A stretch of 64,000 bases of DNA, from NCBI GenBank assembly GCA_947652605.1, contig OX393576.1:13170575-13234574 (forward strand), written 5' to 3'. The notes beneath the pieces were generated by a model. That model searched no databases. It saw nothing but the letters and a program-made list of their open reading frames with translations, and was not told the origin of the DNA. Origin of the DNA: Elmis aenea. Lineage: Eukaryota; Arthropoda; Insecta; Coleoptera; Elmidae. This document shows, piece by piece, positions 22,703 through 33,600 of the stretch. The stretch's first letter is position 1. Each line of letters opens with the position of its first letter. The position numbers and the translations under genes were made by a program.

Positions 22703-25700
22703 ATGGACATAAAAGAAGAGGACGATGGTAAAAATTCCTGTATTACCAATTTAATGCCATTCAAAATGAATTTTTATTTTAGAAACCAATACCGGAAGTG
22801 ATCATGATGAACAAGCTAAGTGGATACAGAGTCTTGTTGATGTAGATGAATCATTTGAATCACCCATAGACATTAATTTAACTGCAACAACACCAGTAGA
22901 ATTGCCTCTATTAAACTGGCATCATCTCGAGCTCCCCCCTAAAAAGATGAAATTAACTAACACCGGACACACTAGTGCGTATGCATTATTTTTATATTTT
23001 TATACAGGGTGTAGACTCGGATCACGCAACATAGCGATTTCAATGGTAAAATTTTAAAAGTCGAATTCTTGCTCCGCTAATTATTTTAGAAAAAAAGTGC
23101 AAATACGTTTTTTGTAGAGAAAAAAATTCTGTATCCATAAATGTAATCAATATTACTTTTTCATTTTCCAATAACTGAAAATTATGCAAATTAAAAAACG
23201 CGTTTGGACAGAAATCTTTAGTGCCTTGGAATTATGGTATGACAACTGCCCAGCCTAATGTCACTTATACGATCACTTTGACGCGAAATTCATTCTTAAT
23301 TATCCTTTATATTTTATCAAACTTTTATTTTACACAATTAGTTATGTTTTCATTGCAAGATATAATAAAAATGATAATTAAGAATAAACTTCAAACGTCA
23401 AAGTGACAGTAAGTGTTAGTAAGATGGGCAGTTGTCGTAGCATAATTCCAAGGCACTACAGATTTTGGCGAAAACGCGTTTTTTAATTTGCTTATTTTTC
23501 TGTTTTTGGAAAACGAAAAAGTAATATTGATTACATTTATGGATACAGAATTTTTTTCTCTACAAAAAACGTATTTGCACTTTTTTTCTAAAATAATTAG
23601 CGGAGCAAGAATTCGACTTTTAAAATTTTACCATTGAAATTGCTATGTTGCGTGATCCGAGTCTACACCCTGTATAATGCACTGCAAGTCAATTAATCAG
23701 TAGTTGTAAATAACTTTCATAGAGGAGAATAATTCTGTGGTGTTATGGCAGAAGTTGATATGTCACTTTTGTTCTTACATTATTATGTAGACAACATAGG
23801 CAATACCTAATAAGTAACATATCATATTTTTCCCACCTGACTATTTAGATTAAAACATATTAATATTTGTCAGTACCAATCCCGACATATCAAATTGTTT
23901 TAACTTATGAAAACCCCTTTTAAAAAGACATAATATAATTTACTCGTCAGTTTTCTTAAATTACTGTCTTATCACACATCACTTCAGTAAAAGACACTGG
24001 ACAAAGTCAACAAAAGTTCGTAGTTTTTATTTACTATATAACTATTAATTTTAAAAGTGGCTTAAGTCACTTTACTGTAATGAAAGATGGCGATTCGTTA
24101 ATGTTTGTGCGAAATTACGTATACTGAGAAAAATATAAGTAACCATGATAACAAATATAAGTAAATTGTCCTATAGTTAGCATAAATATCCATGCACATT
24201 AAAATGCAAAACATTTACTAACTTAAAATAACGTAAAAGTGACTTATGCAACTTTCAAAATAAACGGCTCAAATAAGATTAGTCAAATTTTGGGTGTTTG
24301 TAAGGTTTTTGTCCTCAAATATTTTTTAAGGTGGATGCAGCTCCCAAAAAATTAATTGTTTATTAAATACTGAATAAATCCCATTATGATACAGATAAAA
24401 TTTTGAGTACAGGGTGGGAAAATTTCGATGTTTTAATAGGGAATCTCGGTAACTATATGAGGTATTAAAAAACCGACCACGCATCCTCGATCTCTTATTT
24501 CGAGAAAAAGTTAATGGTGAAAACTAAAATTGGTTATCGTCTTTGTTTTCGAGTTATCGCCGATAACTCGATTTTTCGACTTTTCGTTTTATGACTGTAT
24601 CTCGCTTGTTTATGAAAATTATCAAAACTAACTTTGACGTTCTACAGACACTTTTTTGATAGGAATGCAGGGGCGAAGACAATTTTTCAAAAAAAATCCG
24701 AAATTCGAGTTGTGACATAAAGTTGTATTTTTTTAAATGGAACTCATAGTTGGCTATGACTTATTTAAATTCCTTATTTTTTTGTCATTCCAAATATATA
24801 AGGGTTGATGTATTTATTTTCAATAATACGCAAGTTACGGAGGTTTTTTAGTTTGTTTTTTTTAACAAAATTATAGTAGGCTGTGAAAACAAAAACAAAA
24901 CAAGGTGTAAAACATTTAAAAACTCATTTGGTACAAGTTACGAAGGTTTTGTAATTTGTTGTTGTGATAAACATTATAAATATATAACAGTAAGGAAACA
25001 ACGATAAAGTCGGAATCTGCAGTAATGTAGTTTATCTTATGTTCAAATATTTGTAATGTTTATCACAACAACAAATTACAAAACCTTCGTAACTTGTACC
25101 AAATAAGTTTAAAAAGGTTTTACACCTTGTTTTGTTTTTGTTTTCACAGCCTACTATAATTTTGTTTAAAAAAAAAACTAAAAAACCTCCGTAACTTGCG
25201 TATTATTGAAAATAAATACATCAACCCTTATATATTTGGAATGACAAAAAAAATAAGGAATTTAAATAAGTAATAGCCAACTATGGGTTCCATTTAAAAA
25301 AATACAACTTTATGTCACAACTCGAATTTCGGATTTTTTTTTGAAAAATTGTCTACGCCATTGGATTCTTACCAAAAAAGTGCCTGTAGAACGTCAAAAT
25401 TATTTTTGTTTATTTTCATAAACAAGCGAAATATAGTCAAAATGAAAAGTCGAAAAATCGAGTTATCGACGATAACTCGAAAACAAAAGACGATAACCAA
25501 TTTTAGTTTTCACCATTAACTTTTTCTCGAAAAAAGAGATCGAGGATGCGCGGTCGGTTTTTTTATACCTCTTATAGTTACCGAGATTCCCTATTAAAAC
25601 ATCGAAATTTGCCCACCCTGTACAGTTCAGAATTAATATATGCTATTTTACAAAAACTGCTTGAGATTTTTTAAAATTTTTTTATACATTTACATTTTAT

Positions 25701-27414
25701 TTTGCAATATCAATCAATTTTATTTTCTTTGTATCATAATATGATGTAATAACAATTATTTTTATCTAATCTGTACAAAACAAATTTAAAAACAAAAAAC
25801 TTTCTTTGTACTATCATTGTTCCAATTTTTTAACTGAATTATAGCCAAGATTTGCATAAAATTACTGTAAAAGTATTAGTAAGTCATAAGGCTTGGCAGT
25901 TTTAAAATTTTGTTGCATTTTAGATTTTTTATGATTATTTTACAAATTGCATCCATTGTACATCATTGTATTTAGACATTTTGAAATAATGTTTCTATGC
26001 AAAAACCCAGTAAGATGCATATAAAAAGTAATAAAGTTGATAGTATTCCAAGAAAGGTGAAACTTATGATATTAAACCCCATTAACATGTTGGTCACATC
26101 AGCCATATATGGCTGACACCACTATGTTCTTGGGGTGCCTTTTTACACGTACATGGCTGACAACTGCATCTGATTAATTAGTACAAATTTTACTGTGGCA
26201 CAAACTTGTTAAATCATCAAATCGAAAAAAAAATTGCTTCGAGTGTTTTTGTTTTTTCAATATCAATAACAAAGCAAAACACTAAAACGTTTTTTTCTAA
26301 ATACTTTTAAACCAAGAGGATCATACTGCTTTAATTTTACAGTTGAATTCAGCCACAAATTTTAATACTTTTATTATAATTTAATCGATTTCATAGCTTT
26401 TAATTGTGATCTCCATGTTCACTCTGGAATTTTTGGGGACACCCTGTATTCTCCTGCTATTTCACCTAATTAAAGTTTTATCTTAATTTTATGACTAAAT
26501 ATTTATAAAGCAACTTGTTCAAATGACGATATGCAATAATTTTCTAATTAAGACTTGAAATTAGGAAGTGAGATATGTTATAATTATTTTTTATTCTTTT
26601 AGTTATTTTAAGTGCGAAATGGCTTCAGGAGAGACCATATTTATCTGATGGGCCACTAATAGGCAATTATGTGTTTTCACAGTTACACTTTCATTGGGGA
26701 GCCAATGATATGGAAGGTAGCGAACATACAGTAGATGGTGTACAACTTCCTTTAGAAATGCACGTTGTACATTTTAAAAGCACTTATTTAACACAAGAAG
26801 CTGCGCTAAAAGAAAAGGATGGAATGGTAGTTTTGGCATACTTTTTCAAAGTAAAAAATATTAATATACCCTTGAAGAAAATATTAACAAATAACATTTT
26901 AGCTGCAAAGTCAGGCAAATACTGCAGTACAATTATTAGTAGATGCGTTAGTATATATACAAAAAGCACAATGTTCAGCTCGTATAGACCCCGTCTCAAT
27001 AAATTTCTTAGTTCGTAAATTTCCCGCCGATTATTATTTATACTGGGGATCTGTAACAACAACTAGCTGCGTTCACTTAATTCTTTGGTTAATTAGTCGT
27101 GAACCAATTGGAATATCGGCCGATCAGGTTCTAATAACTATGGTACATAAGGAATAAAATTATGATTGTGTGTTAATTTTAATTTAAAGGTTGAGAGTTT
27201 TCGTCAACTACTAGATACGGAGGGTGAACCGCTGTTAAGAAATTTTAGAAATGTGCAACCGACTAACAACAGACAAGTATATCATGTTTGTCCTTCAGGA
27301 TCAAAATACTCGACACTTCTAGCAGTTCCCAGAGAGCCGCACCCATATTTCTCGAGTGCACCGCCGAAGCCGCCTAAACCTTTACCACCTGCTAAACCAT
27401 CTTTCACTTCAGAA
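22703..27414 (+). CDS. Second alpha-carbonic anhydrase (CA-2), with a one-base frameshift in exon 2
   Basis: A zinc carbonic anhydrase paralogue of CA-1. Exons: 22703-22727 (ATG, 8 codons), 22783-22975, 26603-26850, 26903-27127 and 27190-27414. Three introns are tiny (55, 52 and 62 bp). Motifs in order are ESPIDIN, NTGHT (His64 equivalent present), SQLHFHWG and LEMHVVHF (three zinc histidines), GSEH, WGSVTTTSC (Thr199 equivalent), and SADQVESFRQLLD with NFRNVQP. The usual fold is followed by a Pro-rich extension (PKPPKPLPP). SPIDI and NTGHT lie in different frames of the same exon. One base too many sits between about 22863 and 22942, possibly in the six-C run at 22935-22940. As written the frame hits TAA at 22941. 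Everything else is intact, so a sequencing indel or a very recent mutation is more likely than an old pseudogene. A last exon may be at 29108. Confidence 0.82.
23005..23672. mobile_element. Foldback element, 668 bp (family D)
   Basis: The ends CAGGGTGTAGACTCGGATCA and its inverse have TA on both sides. The arms pair almost to the centre (CAAATACGTTTTTTGTAGAG against its inverse). Located in CA-2 intron 2. Confidence 0.88.
24410..25620. mobile_element. Foldback element, 1.2 kb (family E)
   Basis: The ends CAGGGTGGGAAAATTTCGAT and its inverse (with one G/C change) have TA on both sides. The arms of nearly 600 bp pair throughout, including AATAATACGCAAGTTACGG against its inverse. Parts of the arms (AGCCAACTATG, AATACGCAAGTTA) are shared with families C and B. 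Located in CA-2 intron 2. Confidence 0.88.
25621..26602. other. Remainder of CA-2 intron 2
   Basis: AT-rich DNA. A solo foldback end (GGGGACACCCTGTATT) lies near 26437. A short perfect palindrome, GTCAGCCATATATGGCTGAC-like, sits near 26098-26118 next to TTAACATGTTGGTCAC, which could be a piggyBac-like end. Weak evidence. Confidence 0.35.
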
Positions 27415-27508
27415 GTAAAATATATTACAATTTTTTCACATTACAGTGCAGTCAAAAACTTCAATTATTTTTTAATATTTTGGCTTAAGCATGCGCTACT
27501 AGTTAAAA

Positions 27509-28915
27509 GCAGGGATCCGAACCGAACCGGACCGGAACTGGAACAAACACCGAAACGACCGGTGCTGTTTTCAGGAACCGTAACTGAACCACAAAATCGA
27601 ACCGGACCGAATGGTGTGAACCGGTTCAAACCGCTTCAGTCCATTAATTTTTTTCATGGCGTAAATGTTTAAGTTTCGTAATTTTGATTAAATTTTACCA
27701 AAAATGGAAAAATTTCAGACAGTTCAATTTATAAACATGCATTGTCATCAAATTTTGCATTGAACCGTAACCGGAACTGTACAGGGTAGTCCAAATTCGA
27801 TGGGATTGCATGGGTATTTCGATAAATATTTAAGATAGAGAAACGGTTAAATTACCAAAAATGTGCAGTTTTTTGAGACAAACTCAGAACCGTTTTCAAA
27901 AATATTCTATCATTTCCGGTTTTCGAGTTATTGAATAAAGTGTTTTTTTGTCATATTAATAATGTGTCATATCTCTGTTATTGTTGTAAATTTCGAAAAT
28001 ATTTATGGAGATTATTTTTAGATATTTTTGTTTAAAATGATTATACTAAAAAAAAAATATTTTACGCTCGCCGTTAAAAAGTTATGACACAAAATTACCT
28101 TTTTTTAAATGGGAACGATAGTTGGCTATGATTTATTTAAATTTTTTATTTTTTGCTCATTCCAAATATATAGGGGTCGATGTACATATTTATTTTTAAT
28201 AATACGCAAGTTATGAAAGTTTTTTAGTTTTTTTTTTCCAAGAAAATCATAGGCTGTGAAAACAAAAAAAAAAAAACGAGGTGTAAAACCTTATAAAACT
28301 CATGTGGTACCACATGAGTTTTATAAGGTTTTACACCTTGTTTTTTTTTTTTTGCTTTCACAGCCTACTATGATTTTCTTAGTAAAAAAAAACTAAAAAA
28401 ACCTTCATAACTTGCGTATTATTAAAAATAAATACATGGACCCTTATATATTTGGAATGAGAAAAAAATAAGGAATTTAAATAGGTCATAGACAACTATC
28501 GTTCCCATTTAAAAAAAGGTAAGTTTTGTGTCATAACTTTTTAACGGTGAGCGTACAAAATTTTGTTTTAGTACAATCAAATTAAACATAAAAATATCTA
28601 AAAATAATCTTTATAAATATTTTCTATATTTACAACAATAACGGAGATATGACACATTATTAATATGACAAAAAAACACTTTTTATTCAATAACTCGAAA
28701 ACCGGAAATGATAGAATATTTTGAAAACGGTTCTGAGTTTGTCTCAAAAAATTGCACATTTTTGGTAATTAAACCGTTTCTCTATCTTAAATATTAATCG
28801 AGATACCCATGCAATCCCATCGAATTTGGACCACCTGTACCGTTGCCACCGAACCGGTTACTGAATCATTCTAAAATGAAAACCGATGGTTCGGTTTGTC
28901 AGTTTTATTATTCAC
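27509..28915. mobile_element. AACCGG-rich repeat (hAT-like), split by a foldback
   Basis: The segment 27509-27640 is packed with GAACCGG/GGACCGG motifs, and these resume at 28840-28910. The inserted foldback at 27782-28837 divides GGAACTG from CCGTTGCC. The style resembles a hAT terminal region, but exact ends were not fixed. Confidence 0.4.
27782..28837. mobile_element. Foldback element family C, 1.06 kb
   Basis: The ends CAGGGTAGTCCAAATTCGAT and its inverse are flanked by TA at 27780-27781 and 28838-28839. The two arms pair to the very centre, where ACATGAGTTTTATAAGGTTT is inverted. It is longer than its relative at 13917-14552. Confidence 0.87.
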
Positions 28916-29107
28916 GAGTTAATTTAAAAATGCTTTTGCAAGTCCGTACAGTAGCTCTAAGGATAAATACAAAACAAAAAAAACCTTAAATAACCATCAT
29001 GAAAAGTATCCCAAATTGAAAGCTTAAATACTCCAAAAGCGGATTAAAAGGATTACAAGTGAAACAAAATTTTCCGTCCTGTATAATAAAACCGTTAATG
29101 CTTCTAG

Positions 29108-29365
29108 GTGTTTAGAATGGACACGATCTGTAATACCCCATTTAAGTATAAAAGGGGCGATGTCAGAAGGAGTTCCAATAACTACACCAAAACAGGTCAT
29201 TCTACCAACACAAACCCTCACAATACAGAAGAAACAAGTCGTGAAAGACAGCAAGAATTATTTCATAAACACTGCGACGAGGAATACTTTGTATCATCTC
29301 CAACAAATATTCAACAAAAACATCACAGACCTTTGTCGGCTAAGGATAAAGGGCATAAAACTTAA
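29108..29365 (+). CDS. Possible last coding exon of CA-2
   Basis: A 3' splice site (TTCTAG) at 29107 opens a phase-0 frame of 85 codons ending in TAA at 29363-29365. The upstream CA-2 exon also ends in phase 0 at 29414-type spacing (27414). The predicted tail is polar with no known domain. A second open frame overlaps it (29160-29393), so the choice of frame is uncertain. A polyadenylation-like AATAAA follows at about 29481. Confidence 0.35.
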   Translation: MFRMDTICNTPFKYKRGDVRRSSNNYTKTGHSTNTNPHNTEETSRERQQELFHKHCDEEYFVSSPTNIQQKHHRPLSAKDKGHKT

Positions 29366-30597
29366 AAACAAAAATGTTAAGTATTATGACTAACAATTAC
29401 GAGATAAACAAATGAATTGTGATATTTTAATATGAATGTTATACTATATACATTGTATGCTGCATATACAATTTGTACATTAATAAAGTCACCTTATCAG
29501 GTAGTGCTCATAGATACAAACTGTAGTGATTGTCATTGGTCTAATAATGTTCCAATTAAGCTAATAAAAAACTACCAAGTAATATTGCATTTACTTAATA
29601 AATACAATGTACAATTACAAATTGTGTTACCTTTATTGTCTATATTAAATAGTTCCCTAACTAAAATAAGCAATTAAAACAAAACTTATCGAAATTATAT
29701 CATACAAAATGGCACTAAACGAAAATAACATATAAGTAAAAAAAAATTACATTGCAATCTAGTAACAATAATGGACCAAGTCCAAATTAAAATTATATCA
29801 TAAGATTTAAGAAAACTCGTATAATTAAAAAATACAGTTTGACTACACTAATATGTACAAAAGCAGCTAATAATCTCACGCTGCCAAAAATATTGCACGC
29901 TAAAACAGTAACTACATACACAACTATTATAAACGCTACGTCAGATAATTGTCATCATCAAATCATGAAAAGACAAGGCTTTGTTAAAGGCTCTGTTAGC
30001 TGTAACTAACAATGTATATCTGAAGCATTTTTAAAAACTTTAGGAATACTATTTCACTCATTTAAGAATCACTGGTAAAATAATTATATACAATAACTCA
30101 TACTTAACAATTACGGAGGGTTTCTAAAATTAATTTCATCAGCAGCTGAATTGTTAATTGTTAAACATTTAACACAAAAACTGTTCTAAATTAAAGAAAA
30201 ACTTTGTAAATATACAAATAACACAAAAATTTACATTCATCAGCTCAACACAAAGTTAAAACACAATGTTTGATGAATCACTTGAAATGGTCGGGGAAAT
30301 AAACAATTGTATTTGGTCCCTAACCTAAGCCACGGCTTGCAATGGACTGAAGAATTATTAAACCTTCATATAAATGCCTCTAATATCGTGGCAATAAAAC
30401 TAATAAAATTATATATATATATATATTCGGAATGTAAAATTTTAATGTAAAATATAAATGGCACCACGAACAGTCCATGTAAAACTAATCAATTGTAAAG
30501 ACTTTAACCGTCATGTACAATCTGAATATGATTTATCTACAAAACTGTAACAATCACTTATAGTGCATTAACAAGTTTAAACTTAAAGCTAAAACAA
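29366..30597. other. Convergent 3' region of CA-2 and KMT2C/D
   Basis: AT-rich DNA with no open frame of interest. An (AT)n run lies near 30410-30425. It is likely 3' untranslated sequence for the minus-strand methyltransferase. TTTATT at about 29632 would read AATAAA on that strand, but other sites are possible. Confidence 0.4.
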
Positions 30598-30690
30598 TTA
30601 ATTCATCCATTTTCGGCAGTTAGGAGCTCCACACATACATGAAATCTTATGCTGATCGTCTTCTATGTCAAATTTATAATCATATGCCAA
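30598..30690 (-). CDS. trr: KMT2C/D exon: end of SET and post-SET
   Basis: Acceptor TTTTAG, then 30 codons and TAA. It encodes [12 protein letters not shown] with the catalytic-pocket YDY, then the post-SET zinc cysteines in [13 protein letters not shown], the typical C-terminus of the family. Phase 0 matches the exon at 35780. Confidence 0.95.
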   Translation of the reverse strand: MAYDYKFDIEDDQHKISCMCGAPNCRKWMN

Positions 30691-33600
30691 CTAAAACGAA
30701 ATCAAATCTATTAGATATTAGGATGGCATTAATATTATAAAAGTTCATTCAAATTCTAGGGCAACAATTGCAAAAATCAAGATGTCATTAAAAAATTTAT
30801 AAAAACAAAATTAAAATCAATTTTTTTGGACCATAATAGCCAGACCATATTCACTCAATACAGGGTGTCCCAGTTATCTTGCACAGCATAGGGATCTCAT
30901 TAACAGCAAGAGATCCAGAGTTGGTTAAATGATCAAGTCAAAATGATCTGATTTAACCCTTTCGAGACTAACGGGACAATATATCCCAGACAAATGTTTA
31001 TGAATACTGCTGGTCTAAATACTCCCAATATAGCTGTAATATAGCCAGTTCAGTCTTTTCAGTGCGTGCGAATATAAGTACCATTGTTTTTTCCGCTAAT
31101 TTCGCTATTATCTCAAATTTACTATATTTCTGGTTAACTTTCTGATAAACTTCACGACTGTGAAATGCCTAATGGGACTATACAGGGTGGCTGATTTTTC
31201 ATTGTCCAGCTTATATCTGCTGAAATATTAAAGTTACCAAAAAAAGTTAAATGAGAAACTTATTAAACAAAAGCTGGTCTACAAAATTGTGCTAAAAATT
31301 TTGTTCCATAGCCTACCAGTTTTTCCGAAAAATATCCAACTTTTGTTTTTTAAATAGAACACCCGGTATATTTTTACAGAATCACATTCTAAATCAATTT
31401 CTCTTTACAATGATATATTATAAGTACCATTTTGCTTTTAAATTATGCACAATATTTCAAAAAAGGAATTATTAAAGTCGGCTGTGATATTGTTTTGTTT
31501 ATTGCAAATATCTGTCAAATTTGTTTACATTAGCAAACACTTGTCAAATCAGACAGAAATAAGTGTAATTATAATTAAGAAAAATGTACTATACAAATAA
31601 TGAAAAAGTTGATATGCTGTGCTGTTTCCACAGCCGACTATAATAATTCTCTTTTTTTGAAATATTGAGCAAAATTTAAAATTAAAATGACACTTATGAT
31701 AATATCATTGTGAAGAGAAATTGATTTAGAATGTGATTCTGTAAAAATATACAGGGTGTTCTATTTAAAAAACAAAAGTTGGATATTTTTCCGAAAAACT
31801 GGTAGGCTATGGAACAAAATTTTTAGCACCATTTTGTAGACCAGCTTTTGTTTAACAAGTTTCTCATTTAACTTTTTTTGGTAACATTAATATTTCAGCA
31901 GATATAAGCTGGACAATGAAAAACCAGCCACACTGTATATCCCATAATCAAGAGTAAAATTTGAATTTTTTTTAAAATATGGCTATATTGAAATCTTGTA
32001 TAATATACTTAAATTAACACAAAAACCATAAGAATAAGCAAATTTCACATTCCGCTTAGAAAAAAAAATCCGTCTTGAAAGGGTTAAGAGCAACTATCTA
32101 TGAAAATAAACCTTGACAAAAGTTAATGGTTTTTGCGCTATTGATAAAAAACAAAAAAATGATGTTTTCAATTTTTACTTATAACTTGCTTATTTGAAAC
32201 CATACTCAAAATATTTTTCGACACTATCAGAACACTTCTTTGCGTGGATTTGAAATTTGTTAATTAATTTTACCTATCGTCATCTGTTTTTGTTATTTTA
32301 ACATCTACCGTCTTATTTTAAATACGGGATGTAGTGCAGCTATAGTATATCTCAAATAAAATTGCTCATATCGGCTTAAGCAGTTAGGACATCCCAGGTG
32401 CATGCACAATCTTGGATTATAAACCTTAAATGATTTGTATGGCACAACACCTTAAATCATAATCGTATACCACATCTTCTTAATTGCTTTTCTTTGAGCA
32501 TAATGACCATAAGCAATTAAGAAGATGTGGTATACGATTATGATTTAAGGTGTTGTGCCATACAAATCATTTAAGGTTTATAATCCAAGATTGTGCATGT
32601 ACCTGGGATGTCCTAACTGCTTAAGCCGATATGAGCAATTTTATTTGAGATATACTATAGCTTATTTATACAGTGTCATTCAAAAAGTCTGCAACAAATG
32701 GGAAAAATTTTTATTACTGATTTCTCAGAAAATTTTATTCTTGATAAAAGTTGGTGCATGGAGCATGGTTTAAAACTAATTTTAAGATGGAAAAAAAAAC
32801 AATAATAAGTCATAGGACACTAGATTTTAGCGATTTCTAAAATATTCGCAACAGTAAAGTGCCCTTATTTTAAGAGATACATCAAAATTTTGTAACTAAA
32901 AGTTATTTAGAATCTCAAAATAAGGCTATATTTAAATTTTGACGGTCAAATTCCAATTTTTATTTTTTAAGAAATTTTAACATTCAAAAAGTGCAATAAA
33001 TGGAAAAGTTTTTTATTTTCCATTTCTCAGAAAATTTTATTCTTGATAAAAGTCGGTGCATGGAGCATGGTTTAAAACTAATTTTAAGATGGAAAAAAAA
33101 AACAATAATAAGTCATGGGACACTAGATTTTAGCGATTTCTAAAATATTCGCAACAGTAAAGTGCCCTTATTTTAAGAGATACATCAAAATTTTGTAACT
33201 AAAAGTTATTTAGAATCTCAAAATAAGGCTATATTTAAATTTTGACGGTCAAATTCCAATTTTTATTTTTTAAGAAATTTTTACATTCAAAAAGTGCAAT
33301 AAATGGAAAAGTTTTTTATTTTCCATTTCTCAGAAAATTTTATTCTTGATAAAAGTTGGTGCATGGAGCATGGTTTAAAACTAATTTTAAGATGGAAAAA
33401 AAAAACAATAATAAGTCATGGGACACTAGATTTTAGCGATTTCTAAAATATTCGCAACAGTAAAGTGCCCTTATTTTAAGAGATACATCAAAATTTTGTA
33501 ACTAAAAGTTATTTAGAATCTCAAAATAAGGCTGTATTTAAATTTTGACGGTCAAATTCCAATTTTTATTTTTTAAGAAATTTTAACATTCAAAAAGTGC

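Noticed and set aside
26851..27018. Reading through the 52-bp CA-2 intron to give a different C-terminus
   Set aside because: The spliced frame restores a full carbonic anhydrase C-terminal half (WGSVTT, SADQVESFRQLL), while read-through leaves the family alignment and stops.
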